The notes: generated by a model not told the origin, from the sequence alone. 64,000 bases of DNA from Malachius bipustulatus (GCA_910589415.1 OU342639.1:15632268-15696267); one strand, 5' to 3'; positions 20,915 to 31,781 are shown, counted from the stretch's first letter. Program-made: numbers and translations.

Positions 20915-21889
20915 GTGTCCTATAAAAGAGAGTGCATAAATAATAACATCAAAATCAAGATGGACATTAAAAGGAGCATTGTCGAAGAGCTACACAAACC
21001 GGCCAAGACAAATTTCAAACGTCGTCATATGATAATAAAGGGATTATCTGATTTGATGCAGCTGGATCTTGTGGAAATGATTCCGTTTTCCTCTGTCAAC
21101 AAAGGTTATAAATACATTCTGATGGCTATAAACGTTTTTAGTAAAATGCTTTGGGCCAAGCCTCTGAAAACAAAAACTGGCGAAGAGGTAACAAAAGCTA
21201 TGAAGCAGATACTGACGGAAGCAAAATATAAACCGAAAAATGTGCAGACCGATCATGGGAAAGAATTCTATAATAAATATTTCAAAGAATTAATGGATAA
21301 AAATAAAATAAACCACTACTCGACTTTTTCCAATTTGAAAGCGAGTATCGTCGAGAGATCAAACCGCACAATAAAAAATAAAATGTGGAAGGAATTTAGC
21401 TACCAGGGTAACTACCGATGGTTGTCTCTTCTGGATAAGATAGTGTCAGATTACAATCATACAACACACAGCACGACCGGTTTTAAACCCGTTGATGTCA
21501 ACAAGCGCAACGAAAAGCAGATACTTATGTCAGCATTCAGTCACTTGAAAACGGTGGATCCTAAGAATGCGAAATTCAAGGTCGGTAACAAAGTTAGAAT
21601 TAGCAAATATAGAGAAGCGTTCAAGAAAGGATACACTCCGAACTGGTCTCATGAAGTTTTCGAGCTAAGAAAGTTGTTATTCACCAACCCGAGAACGTAT
21701 TTGCTGAAGGACGAATATGGTAATAATATAGAGGGCGGTTTCTACGAGTCTGAGCTACAAAAAGTAAAGTACCCGGACGTCTTTCTGGTAAAGAAGATTA
21801 TCAAAAAACAAAAGAATAAAGTGTACGTCAAATGGTTAGGCTATGACAGTTCGCACAACTCTTGGATAGCGAAATCTGACATCGTTTAA
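20915..21889 (+). CDS. INT: Polinton 1 retroviral-type integrase with chromodomain
   Basis: The ORF is 324 codons; the first codons before ~20,960 may be non-coding. The DDE triad is visible as QLDLVEM (~48), QTDHGKEF (~110) and ASIVERSNRT (~145). YSTFSNLKASIVER and NHTTHSTTGFKPV are typical of Polinton integrases. Residues ~285-324 form a chromodomain (KVYVKWLGYDSSHNSW), likely guiding insertion by histone contacts. The frame is intact. It converges on genes transcribed from the other strand. Confidence 0.9.
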   Translation: MSYKRECINNNIKIKMDIKRSIVEELHKPAKTNFKRRHMIIKGLSDLMQLDLVEMIPFSSVNKGYKYILMAINVFSKMLWAKPLKTKTGEEVTKAMKQILTEAKYKPKNVQTDHGKEFYNKYFKELMDKNKINHYSTFSNLKASIVERSNRTIKNKMWKEFSYQGNYRWLSLLDKIVSDYNHTTHSTTGFKPVDVNKRNEKQILMSAFSHLKTVDPKNAKFKVGNKVRISKYREAFKKGYTPNWSHEVFELRKLLFTNPRTYLLKDEYGNNIEGGFYESELQKVKYPDVFLVKKIIKKQKNKVYVKWLGYDSSHNSWIAKSDIV

Positions 21890-21949
21890 TAATATTCTAT
21901 GTAACCTGTTTTTAAGAAAAATAAAACAAATAATATTTACTAAGTATTT

Positions 21950-22204
21950 TCATTTCATAAATCGTTCGAGATATATTTTATGTCTATAATTAGGATTTAA
22001 TACAACGTCAAGTACACGAGCTGACTGATCTATGCGCCTCTTGAATCGTAACCTATCAGCTGCTACGGTCATCCAATCCGAAACCCTGGCTTGACGGTGG
22101 GCAAACTGCCAAACAATCATATTATGTACTCGATTGTTTTCTTCTTTGAAGGTGACACGCATCTTAGTAGTTTGCTGCATAATTGTCATAATACTTGCTC
22201 TCAA
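21950..22204 (-). CDS. Polinton 1 orphan ORF, 84 aa
   Basis: Basic, Arg/Met-rich short ORF (QQTTKMRVTFKEENNRVHNM, then RVSDWMTVAADRLRF). It overlaps the end of the 22775-22164 ORF by 41 bp in another frame, so it may be a separate protein or a frameshifted tail of that gene. No family recognised. It lies 60 bp from the convergent integrase stop. Confidence 0.35.
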   Translation of the reverse strand: MRASIMTIMQQTTKMRVTFKEENNRVHNMIVWQFAHRQARVSDWMTVAADRLRFKRRIDQSARVLDVVLNPNYRHKIYLERFMK

Positions 22205-22775
22205 AATCTGGTAAACTTGGATACTGCAGGAGAATTTCCATCATAGTACTAACGTTTTCTGAATTAGGATTCGTCGGCGGCGAAAGCTTCATAAAAATCA
22301 ACCTGGCAATGTCGCCAGCACGTTCACTTCTTGCAACCGCCAGTTGCGATTGATAATATTTCAGAAAATCTTGCCTCTTCAAAATATCGATTCTGTAGTC
22401 GAGGAGAGGGAGTAACTTGATCAGCTGATTTACGGAGTCCATGGCCAACCATATGTAGTAACCTCGCTTATCTTCCACTCTGACACATTTAACATCGTTA
22501 AACTGTTCAAACGATATTTTAAAACCAGGCGTGCAGATGGGATCGAAGTATGTTGAACAATAAAAATAATTCTCCATTTCATCACGATGTTTTAGAAATT
22601 CTCTCCAATCATGTTCACAAAACACAACAGGTGGAGCTTTGCAGCTATTTAATGTTATGCAGGGCTGGAATCCATCTTCATATGATAATCCAATTGACAC
22701 GTATTTTGCACAGGACTTATTCAAATGGTATCTTTTCTGATTCACTAAGATCAACTGTTGCTTGGAACATGCCAT
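22164..22775 (-). CDS. Polinton 1 orphan ORF, about 203 aa
   Basis: ATG at 22775 (MACSKQQLILVNQKRYHL). Contains PPVVFCEHDWREFLKHRDEM, a WLAMDSVNQLIKLLPLLDYRI helical stretch and YYQSQLAVARSERAGD. No signal peptide or membrane segment. The amphipathic C-terminal half could mediate assembly, but this is inference. Undamaged frame inside an otherwise old element suggests the family is maintained. I do not recognise the family. Confidence 0.5.
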   Translation of the reverse strand: MACSKQQLILVNQKRYHLNKSCAKYVSIGLSYEDGFQPCITLNSCKAPPVVFCEHDWREFLKHRDEMENYFYCSTYFDPICTPGFKISFEQFNDVKCVRVEDKRGYYIWLAMDSVNQLIKLLPLLDYRIDILKRQDFLKYYQSQLAVARSERAGDIARLIFMKLSPPTNPNSENVSTMMEILLQYPSLPDFESKYYDNYAANY

Positions 22776-22979
22776 GATTAACTCACTATTGCTCAAACGT
22801 AGACACTTTACGACTGCTTCACAGCTACTGTTCTTTCCAACTTCGACTTACACTTATATAGAGGTTTCCCCCACCATATATACAATTTCAAGGTTAAAAC
22901 AAGTTCATCTTTGGATGATTACAATGAATTTTTACATTAGAAAATTATAGACACGGATTAAATATTTTTCGCAACGAAT

Positions 22980-23751
22980 TCAAGACATAATTGTATACAA
23001 GCAAGCAAGTGTATCGATATAGTCTTTGAGATGCGTCGAGGGCCATCTCCCTGAATCGGGTCCATACACCCATCCCAATTTATTTTCTTCTCCGGAGCAA
23101 CCTTTTACAATATTTCGTTTCAACCAGGACAGCAAATTTGCATGTGACGGGGTGTTGGGATCGAACACATATTTTATATCATATTCAGCAGCGGCTTTAA
23201 TTACGTTTTTGAGTAGGCGGCTATCGGCATACTGGATAGCTTCACAAATTAATTGATCAATAAAGTGATGCCCGTGCTTATATCTGGTGAAAATATTCTT
23301 CAACTCGTATTCTTCTTCCCAGTCATATGATTTCTTATTGGTTAATAAAGTGAAAAAGAAGTGCTTTTCATACAATGATAGTCTTAAACCGTTACGAAGT
23401 AACAAACCGTATGCCAGTTTACAACTTAGGTTTTCAAATTCACTATCACTTAAAATACTAACAATCTGATTATATTTCTTATCAAACTTAATTATATTTT
23501 CTAAGACGGAATTTATAATAGTTAAATTCGATTCTCCTCTATTTACAATCCACTTAAAAGCTTCATCTGGTACAACAATCTTTGATAAAAGTAAATGAAT
23601 AAAAAATTACTATCACTAATATTACCTATACAAAATTTCATCTTTCAACTGATTTTTATACAAATCATAAGTAGAAGTAATGTAATCAAACAACACTGAT
23701 AAATCTAACCCGCACATGGTAGCAAACTGAAGAGCATGAAGTTGAAACATT
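22980..23751 (-). CDS. Polinton 1 orphan ORF in two pieces, about 240 aa
   Basis: The first piece starts at ATG 23751 (MFQLHALQFATMCGLDL) and runs to about 23,630. The second runs from about 23,583 (IVVPDEAFKWIVNRGES) through ELKNIFTRYKHGHHFIDQL to the stop at 22980. Between them lie ~45 bp starting GTAATATT and ending TTTATCAAAG, which looks like a short intron, but the simplest splice does not keep the frame, so a frameshift is equally possible. The repeated helical segments recall ankyrin-like proteins; no clear repeat could be proven. Confidence 0.45.
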
Positions 23752-23884
23752 GTTATATATATCACCTACTCCCACCACTTATAATTTATTCTCCAATGCC
23801 AATTTCATAAGATCTATAAGGCCAGACAGATTATGTGGAAATTCGTCACTCTCGTCATCGGGCGGGGCGGCCCCTTCTCCATTA

Positions 23885-26800
23885 TTAGATATATCTTTGT
23901 GGCCCCAAGCTGAACTTTGGAACTTTGGAACCCTGAATCAAAAAACGCTTGTCATCGAAATGCGATAGTGCCACTTTGCGTTGATAATTTGTAAAAATTG
24001 TATGATTTATAGATCGAAAGGTATGCATTGTGCAATATACGCTGGTACCTCGCTCTAACACATCTCTATAATGTGCCATCGTCAACTGTTGCTTAACGGA
24101 ACTCTTCTTAATTCCCTTAGCCTTTTTTACCTCATCATCGCCCGCCTTCACGTAATAGGCTTTGGAACCTGTACCGTAAAATGTATCTATTGCACGTCCG
24201 GAAAACTCATCCTTCATGCGACCAATGACTGACTTGTTTCGAGGTATATTGTGAACATTATCAACAGAATAATTTGACGTGTCAAATTTGTCGATATTTT
24301 CTTTCATGTCATCATAAAAATTTGGTGTTTTTACGGAAATGATTAAACTATCCGTATCAGTATACAGCAGAGATACATTTTTACCGTACAAGTTCTTAAG
24401 GTATCCGTAAAAGAAGTCGTAGATGAGGGTTTTAGATATATCTAATATGGAAAACCCGACATATATGGGCTTATTATAGTGCACATAAAGCTTTTTTAGC
24501 TCGACGGCTACCAAATTATCTTGAAATATTTTCAAAGATTTGAAACTCGGTCTCGAAACATAATTTTCCACCCCCAGCTTATGACCGGTGGCGGCATATT
24601 GGGTAACCAACTTGATGTTAACCCGATTTTCCACATTTTCCATCGTTTTGCCATAGATGCTGTTAATCATAAGTTTGAACATATCCCTTTCAAAAGAATT
24701 TTTAGCCGAATTCCTGAGAGTTGTGTTTAGGTCGATATACGGCTTCAGCCAGGCTGATTGACGAAATTTAATGGCTCTATGAATCTGCTTCAATTTCAAT
24801 CCGTGGGATAAGCATTGTTTCAAATTTGAATAATGTATGATATACTTATTTTTATTTTGTAAATTTTGAATAAGTTTGGAATGCTTCCCCCCGGGAGGTA
24901 TCATGTTTTCCGGACAGAAAGGGAAATCATTGTGTTCATCGTGAAGCGATTCAGGATATTCGAGATCGACTTCGAAAACATAACCGATGGATGAATCTGC
25001 AGAGAGCACGTCTAAGTCTATTTCATCAATCTCCTGTCTGGTCAACCATGCGAAGTCCTCCCTTGGTAGGACTCGTTGCATGCTGGCACCGTACATATTC
25101 GACATGTCTAAGTACATGATATAATCGGTCTCATTAGCTGGATTATAATTTTGACTGAAGGGATTGTTAGCTTCGGCCTTTCTCTTCACACAGGTGCTGC
25201 ATCCACCGCGAATACCCTTCTTAAAAAAATGCAGCATGTCGATATCCGTGAGGAGTTCTAGCTTCACTTTTGTAAACCTCAACATGGCATCCCAACTCAA
25301 ACCAGGAGCCGTGTAGTAATGGGCGGGATCTAAATGATATGTGGACAAGCAAAGATCTCGATAATTTTCGAAAACATCTGCAAGGAGGAGAACGTCTGAT
25401 TTAAGATATAAATCACAATAATCGCCCAGAGTTTGACAGTGAAAAGCATCCCAGACTGATCGAGCGCGTTGAAAGTCCTCATCACTAACGCACTCCTGGT
25501 TCAGTTCATCATAAAATCGACCACGACATGGTAGTCTAGTCTCTTGCAGCTTGGAAATATCGTCAAGATATGAATATGGCATGACACCCTTTTGACGAAC
25601 ATATGAGAATTCAGTATCGTCAGGAAACGCTTTTCTTACTTCTCGACACTGATTAGAATCTAAATTGCCTGCAAGAGTTTCTAACGACGATGATAAAAAT
25701 TGAAAACTGTCGAGGAACCGCAGCTGCAGGTGCACATCACGTGACTGGCCTCGAGAATCACTAACAGTGTCGACGTGAAGGAATTTAGTGAATGAAACAT
25801 ATTTTTCAAAGTTGCAAGGGATAATATCGATTCGCTCACCATTGGGTGCTAAATGTTTAATCAAGATGTGAGCATCATAGTTTTTTAGGTTGTGGAACAG
25901 TATCGGAACAAATTTCGGAACTTTGTAGTTGATGTTGCAGGTGGCATGTGACGGTCCGCGATATAGGCCAGTGAGGTGGCAATGATCGCGAACTTTAACA
26001 TCTGATAATGTGAAACTCTCCTCACAGATATGACACGCTGTGGCATTTCTATAAGAATCCTCTTGCTGAGGTGTTAATGTCTTCATAGGGACAACGGGTT
26101 TCAAAAATTCGTGGTAGATGCGTTGTAAATCGTTTTCTAATTTAGTCACAAACATTTGAGGTGCATCTAGGCCGGTATAAATTTCGAATTTTGACAATGA
26201 GTCATCGAAAGAACATTTTATATAGTACGCGAATGAAAAAGGGATATGTTCATACTTTTGAACTGTGTATGTGTCTGTAGTAGGGTTATCTGCTTGCTCC
26301 ACATTTTTCATCAGGCACTCAAAATCACCAAAGACGACAAAAGGCACTCTCAACCGCTTTTGATAATTTTCAAATTTTAGAAAATTAGTAGGCACTTGAC
26401 GGCCAAGTTTATCCTTCCTCTCACCTATGGTAGGAAGTATCACGGCTACATGACTGCAGTCGTACTCTTTGTGTCTAGCAAGTATCTCTGCCGAACGGAA
26501 ATATTGTAAACAGGAATCGCAAAAATACATTTTCCCATCATGTTTCGAAATTTGGTTTGAAATTAGTCGTGATAAATTCTTAATGTAACAACAATGTTGC
26601 ATTCCTTCAGAGTTATCTATTAGTAACAAATTTACATGTCGGGCTCGTTTGTGTTCCGAATAGTGCAATGGGCCTACTATTTGATACCTCTCGAAACCGT
26701 CAATATAAATTTTTTCCAGACCATAAACGTTAACTGAAATATTATTTTGCGTTTCAAATTTAGGTACGTCTTTCAACGCGACAGGAAAACTTATATCTGT

Positions 26801-27739
26801 GAAGTCGAACACTGTTGAAAAATGTGGATACGATGATACTCGATTATATCTACCTGTCGGTTCGCAAATAGCTGCCACCAAGCTCCATGCGAAACAGTAC
26901 TCGTCATTATTTTGAATATTTATAACAGCTTTTTTCTTTTCTATGCTTGGAGGTAGCGGTATATACGAACTGCCTTTAAGCGGATTAAATTTATTAACAT
27001 TGACTTCTACATGTATAAATTGTTCCAAAATCCATCCTGAATCCCGCTCTAGGAATTCAGATGTTTTTTGGTCAAACACGCTAACTATATCTATATACAA
27101 ACTATCTAAGCTAGTTGAGGCACACACTACTCTACTACTAAAAATAAACGACTCTACCTCTCTAATGTCCTTACTTGGTAGATAATAAATACCAAACAAC
27201 TCTAAATTTACTTTAAAAGGTCCGTTTTTCAATAGTTCATTTTCCAACAACGCTATAATGTCTGCTCGCACATCACTCATGAATTCGTCAACACTAATAC
27301 GCTTTTCGTCACTACTTACTCTGTAGCTCGCTAACCTGCCTCCGTACGCTGTACTACTCACTTCCACACGTCCACTTTCGGCCATCCAAAAATGACTCTT
27401 ATGTTTATTGGTCCGAATATGTGCAGCGTATGCGTTGCCTGGAACTTGCACCTGGCAAGCATTGCAGTACAGCAAATTTGCTAAAATAAAATGTTCAGGT
27501 ATGAATTTGAAAATCCAGTGCACATTTGCGAAACTTACGAGCAGAGTTGGTTGCGAGTTTTTGTCTCTTTGCAGGTGCGGCCACATCGTCCGTAGTGCGA
27601 CTTGTTGAAGCTGCTAAATAATTATTATAATTCACCATTATTTTAAAATATTTATCACATTACCTGATGCTCGAGTTGCGAGCGGTCTTTTGCATCCCTG
27701 CTCGAGGTGGTTGAACAATGCCGCTTGGTTTCCATACAT
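23885..27739 (-). CDS. POLB: Polinton 1 protein-primed DNA polymerase B, with 5' introns
   Basis: The main exon encodes ~1200 residues. In order: U1-type zinc finger (CNACQVQV), a C2H2 finger (CDSCLQYF), exonuclease motif VFGDFECLM, an HNH-like RDHCHLTG cluster, polymerase motif A (LDMSNMYGASM), motif B (KLMINSIYGKT) and motif C (LLYTDTDSLI). Exons upstream: 27739-27664, intron 27663-27614 (50 bp), exon 27613-27539, intron 27538-27481 (58 bp, GTAAGT...TTTTAG), which puts the downstream frame in register. At the 3' end the 23885 stop may follow a one-base shift: the next frame reads AWGHKDI and an acidic tail to 23779, resembling the usual C-terminus. Replicates the element from a protein-primed end. 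Confidence 0.85.
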
Positions 27740-27770
27740 GAGTCAAACATCTAGGACATTTGTTCGCCAT
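27740..27770 (-). pseudogene. Out-of-frame zinc-finger start of the polymerase gene
   Basis: ATG 27770 opens MANKCPRCLTH, the first half of a C2HC finger; the second half (ALFNHLEQGC) is one base out of frame from 27739. The spacing C-x2-C...H-x4-C argues that one base was lost or gained near 27,740 and that the ancestral start was 27770. Confidence 0.5.
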
Positions 27771-29506
27771 TGTTTACGCACTCTCTGTCCTTGCACGGGT
27801 ATTTATAGGCGCTAGATGAAGGAAGGGTAATATTAGAATGTGATAAGAGTGGGGAGTTGAAAGATTTGAAAATAATAGTTATTATTATAAGGCTGAGTTT
27901 TACTATCATAAAATTTGAAATGATTCGCGCATCTTTAGAATAATTTTTAAAGATCCCAAGTGTCATATTATTAAAATTTAATAAAGTTCAATTTTTTTAT
28001 TTCCAACTTTGAGTACATAGACATTTCTAAAATTTCTAAAAAAGTCATTCACTCATATTTAAAAGTATTTTTAAAATTTTCTTCGATAAGCATTATTAAA
28101 ATTGTAAGAAAAAATTGTAAGAAAAAATTCAATTATTTATTTGTTTTTATTACTTATTATTCTAACATGGTATCAAAGCATATGGAATTTACAAAATCCT
28201 AAAGATTCACTCTGAATATTTTTTTTATTTTATTTTTTTTTTAATTTTACTACGGATTAAAGGAATTTTCTTCTTCTTTGCACTGCTCTATACCTAGGTT
28301 AGAATTTATAAAATCCTGAAGAAATAGCTCTTCACTGTATATAAGCGTTTTCATAATTTTCATTTATTAGCACAATAAAAAATTGTGATAAATTTTATTT
28401 TTTATTTTTTATTTTAATTAATTTTCAGCTTAGTATTGAAAGACTTAAAATTTAGAGAATGCTGAAAAAGTCTTTCATTCTGTATATTTATTCTTTAAAT
28501 TTAATTTTACTCGATAATTCACTTCATTATAAAACACAAGAAATAAATGAGATAAATATGATAGTTATACTTACATAAAACTTTGAAGACAATTGGGGAA
28601 CACTCGGTAGGTATTATGAGTCAACTGCACTAGAGAACTGCACTAGAGAATTGCACTGTAGTAAACTGTCAGACACGTCTGAATGATACGGGTAATGCAT
28701 CCGCTTATATACCATTTGAGCGACCTTCTAACGGTGATCTTCAAGGACGTTGATATGACCTAACCTTGAAGATGTTCTGGAACACCATGAAACCAAGGTT
28801 GAACTTGCGTATCTAGCCTATGCTTTAAATTATGTTGAAGATTCTCGAGGTCAAATTATATAACGATTTTACATGTGAGAGTTCTGGAACGCCTTGAAAC
28901 CAAGGCCAAACAATAATATGATTTAATTTATTATGAAAATCCATTTTCCAAATAAATAATAACAATACGATAACACAAATCAAACACTTGATGATCAAGC
29001 TTAGAATATTATTTCATGTTTGTTCAAAAATAATTAGAGGCTTAGACGTTATTTTCGGGTGTTATTTTATAATAAGGTAGCAGGAGTATAGAAACAGCAA
29101 GGACGTTCATCACTTCATAAGCTAGAGCGTTTAATAAAGTATGTAATGTTACACTTCGGTCAAGTTACCGTAATTTCAACCATAAACATTACATCTGGAC
29201 ATACCTACCTATGAAACTCTATTTATTTTCATTATAGTTTTTCTCTTGTAATTCATGCTCAGCTCCCTTAATTAGGGATTCTGTTTTTATAAATTACCCA
29301 ATAGTTTTTTGCGACATTGACTTTTCCATTATTATTTAAATAATTTTTAATTAAAGTATAGGTACCTACCTAACGATTATACACTTATAAATTATTTTAT
29401 TCACACCCACTAACAGCTTTATAGCATATTTTTTTTTCCGTTTGGTGTAGCAGGACTTATAAGAACACTAAAGTTTTTTAAAATTTATTTTATTCACATT
29501 ATAAAC
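27771..29506. other. Polinton 1 long non-coding tract with internal TIR-like sequence
   Basis: About 1.7 kb without a recognisable gene, the place where capsid or ATPase genes could once have been. From ~28,620 to 29,050 it resembles Polinton TIR sequence: CTTATATACC as a possible TATA box, ACCTTGAAGATGTTCTGGAAC, TTACATGTGAGAGTTCTGG and AAGGCCAAACAATA all have close counterparts in the termini. Confidence 0.45.
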
Positions 29507-29878
29507 TTACAACAGTGACAATTTTTCAGTAATTGATTTTATAGTGTTTTCTATATACATGTTATCGATAATACATAAATCTACATGTTTACGTGGCTCG
29601 TTATAAAAATACATTTTACAGCTGTGGCTTGTACAAAAATGTCCTCTTGACCAACAAATAGCTATTTGGCCACAATCGGGAATAAGACAGCGACGATCTT
29701 CCTGGAAGATCTCATCTGGTGGAATATCCACTACCGGACAATTCTGATAATGTTTCCCCCCTATATAGTTGCAGAAGAAACAAATCTCTGGCTTCTTAAT
29801 ATTTTTTTCCGTGTGGATTTTACAATATGCTGATGGTTTATCAACTTCTAAGTTGCAATACAAACATTTACTCTCCAT
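29507..29878 (-). CDS. Polinton 1 Cys/His-rich putative zinc protein
   Basis: ATG at 29878 shares one base with the TGA of the upstream ORF (TGATG). The 123-aa product has CLYCNLEV, CKIH, CFFCNYIGGKHYQNC, CLIPDCGQIAICW and HFCTSHSC, enough ligands for three zinc sites. The layout fits a small RNA- or protein-binding regulator. No named family recognised. Confidence 0.55.
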   Translation of the reverse strand: MESKCLYCNLEVDKPSAYCKIHTEKNIKKPEICFFCNYIGGKHYQNCPVVDIPPDEIFQEDRRCLIPDCGQIAICWSRGHFCTSHSCKMYFYNEPRKHVDLCIIDNMYIENTIKSITEKLSLL

Positions 29879-30246
29879 CACTTATTTTCTTGTTCACTTT
29901 CTTCACAGCTAGTCTCACAAAACTTTATTTTCAGATCCTCAGGTAGAAATTCACTCAATATACTAAGGTAACTCCCGAAGTTTAATTTTATAAATTCGTA
30001 ACAGAGGCACTCAACACTTATCTCAGCATTTAAATATTCTTCACAAATAATCACGCCTTCCTCATAATTTTTGGCGAGTTGCGATGTATAACTTATTTCA
30101 TCTTCATCGAAAATAACTTTGAAGTCGTATATTCCTGCATGCTCTGCATCTCTTCGTAAATCTCTAAACTCTGCTCTTATTCTTTTCACACCGCTTTTCA
30201 AATCTGTTACGTCACTCCACGTTTGTGTTGCATACATCAACCACAT
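29878..30246 (-). CDS. Polinton 1 orphan ORF, 122 aa
   Basis: Starts at ATG 30246, just inside the right TIR. Mixed-charge helical protein (MYATQTWSDVTDLKSGVKRI; FKVIFDEDEISYTSQLAK) with an acidic end (CEESEQENK). Its stop overlaps the start of the Cys-rich ORF, suggesting the pair is expressed from one transcript. Function unknown. Confidence 0.5.
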   Translation of the reverse strand: MWLMYATQTWSDVTDLKSGVKRIRAEFRDLRRDAEHAGIYDFKVIFDEDEISYTSQLAKNYEEGVIICEEYLNAEISVECLCYEFIKLNFGSYLSILSEFLPEDLKIKFCETSCEESEQENK

Positions 30247-30288
30247 TTTCTTTTCTTATGAGTGACTAGCCTCACATTATAATATTTA

Positions 30289-31266
30289 TATGGCGACCGG
30301 CTACCCCCACCATTTTAAATATTTATAAAAATCTCCGGTTGAAATAATGGATTTAGATGATTTTTTAACCTTGAAATTTACGTCATATCAAAATGTTTGA
30401 TCTTGGTCTTCAAAATTACATGTGCTGGGACTTTGAGATATTTTAGATAACCTTGAAATAATTCGACCTCCAAAATTACATGCAGTTCACACCTTTCCAA
30501 CCTTGAAAAATAACCGATTTGGCGGCCGTAAATCTAGTCGGCTTAGATAATTTCTGTAATGTGAAATGAAAAGCTTTTGACGACTTATGTAAACCTACAA
30601 TAAATTATTACCTTGAATTTCATTACCTACAGGATCTAGCCGAGGCTTTACTTTGCTTCAAATAACAATACAAAATACCTACATGATCTAGCCGGAGCTT
30701 AATTTTCTCATTCATATAATAATAACGATGTCACCAGCGCGACGAGCTCGGTAACATGATACCACCTGCTAGCGTTGTTTTCATATTCATAATGTCTCCA
30801 AGTTTATCTAATAGGTACCCGACAACTGATTTTTAATTCATTCAATAATCTTAAAATAATTACTTGATGATTTTTGTCAGGACGGTTGGCCTTGAAAAAT
30901 AGATTTTTTAAATAAATTAAATCGTATTGTTTTGCCTTGTTGACCTTGAAGATTCACATGTGGAGAGTTCTGGGACAGCTCGGCCTTGAAAATTTCACCT
31001 TGAAATAATATATTAACGCTAGGTTAGATCATATAGTTCGGCCTTGAAATGAGTCGACCTTGAAGCATATGTACCATTTACATGTGGACAGTTCTGGGAC
31101 AGTTCGGCCTTGAAAATTTCACCTTGAAATAATATATTAACGCTAGGTTAGATCATATAGTTCGGCCTTGAAATGAGTCGACCTTGAAGCATATGTACCA
31201 TTTACATGTGGACAGTTCTGAGACAGCCTTGACCTTGTGTCCTAGAACTGTCCAACTCTATCTACT
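30289..31266 (-). repeat. Polinton 1 right terminal inverted repeat
   Basis: Reverse complement of the left TIR, from ATGGCGACCGGCTACC inward to AGTAGATA at the tip. A 124-bp unit beginning CGGCCTTGAAAATTTC is tandemly duplicated (30981-31104 and from 31105), a change not seen on the left. Many TGACCTTGA/GGCCTTGA sites occur. Confidence 0.85.
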
Positions 31267-31286
31267 CACAGTGTCAAGAAGGTGAT

Positions 31287-31781
31287 TTGTGGAACAACCT
31301 GCTGAAAACCAAAGCATATGCCATTGCAAACAAAATAGAAAAAATCGTGACCCATAAATTATCCTACTACGACATAGAACTCCAAAGAACAATGATACAA
31401 ATAGCATTTTCTGATACAAAAATACAAGTGGACCTATATATACCAAGAGCAATAAATAAAAATGCACAAGGCAGGAAATACTCAGCAAGAGTTACACAGA
31501 GAACTTTTGATACAAACGCAATTACCGTTAGAAAACCAGGTACCGACTACATAGATCTTCTAAAAGATGTTAAAAGGGTTATAAGTGAGACCAAAGAGGC
31601 AGACGCCATACAAACTATAAGGAGCTCTAGAGAAAACGAAATGCTAATCATACTCGAAAAAGATGACACCAAAACGAATAATCTTCTAAAAACGATAAAA
31701 GAGAGAATAACAGAGTCGGAAGTGAAAGAGCTAGGTAAACTAAAAGATAAGAAAAAGGTGGCCTATACAAGGTGTTTCTAA
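31287..31781 (+). pseudogene. LINE ORF1 (gag-like) fragment
   Basis: The frame is open from the Polinton border to 31781. The central part, AITVRKPGTDYIDLLKDVKR then IQTIRSSRENEMLIILEKD, resembles the region before the zinc knuckles in ORF1 proteins of R1/Jockey-type LINEs. It is cut at the right by ACAAGGTGTTTCTAAAT, which looks like the end of a mariner-type miniature element. No start codon in the preserved part. Confidence 0.5.

Larger units (their letters stand above)
16011..31266. mobile_element. Polinton/Maverick 1, about 15.3 kb
   Basis: The element is bounded by ~1-kb terminal inverted repeats (16011-17033 and 30289-31266), which share the terminal AGTAGATA, the body and the inner end ATGGCGACCGGCTACC. 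It encodes integrase with chromodomain and protein-primed DNA polymerase B, the two defining Polinton enzymes, plus orphan ORFs. A mariner-type element (17965-19735) is nested in it. Capsid, penton, protease and packaging ATPase genes are not recognisable. No 6-bp target duplication is seen: left flank ATGTGA, right flank CACAGT. Confidence 0.85.
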
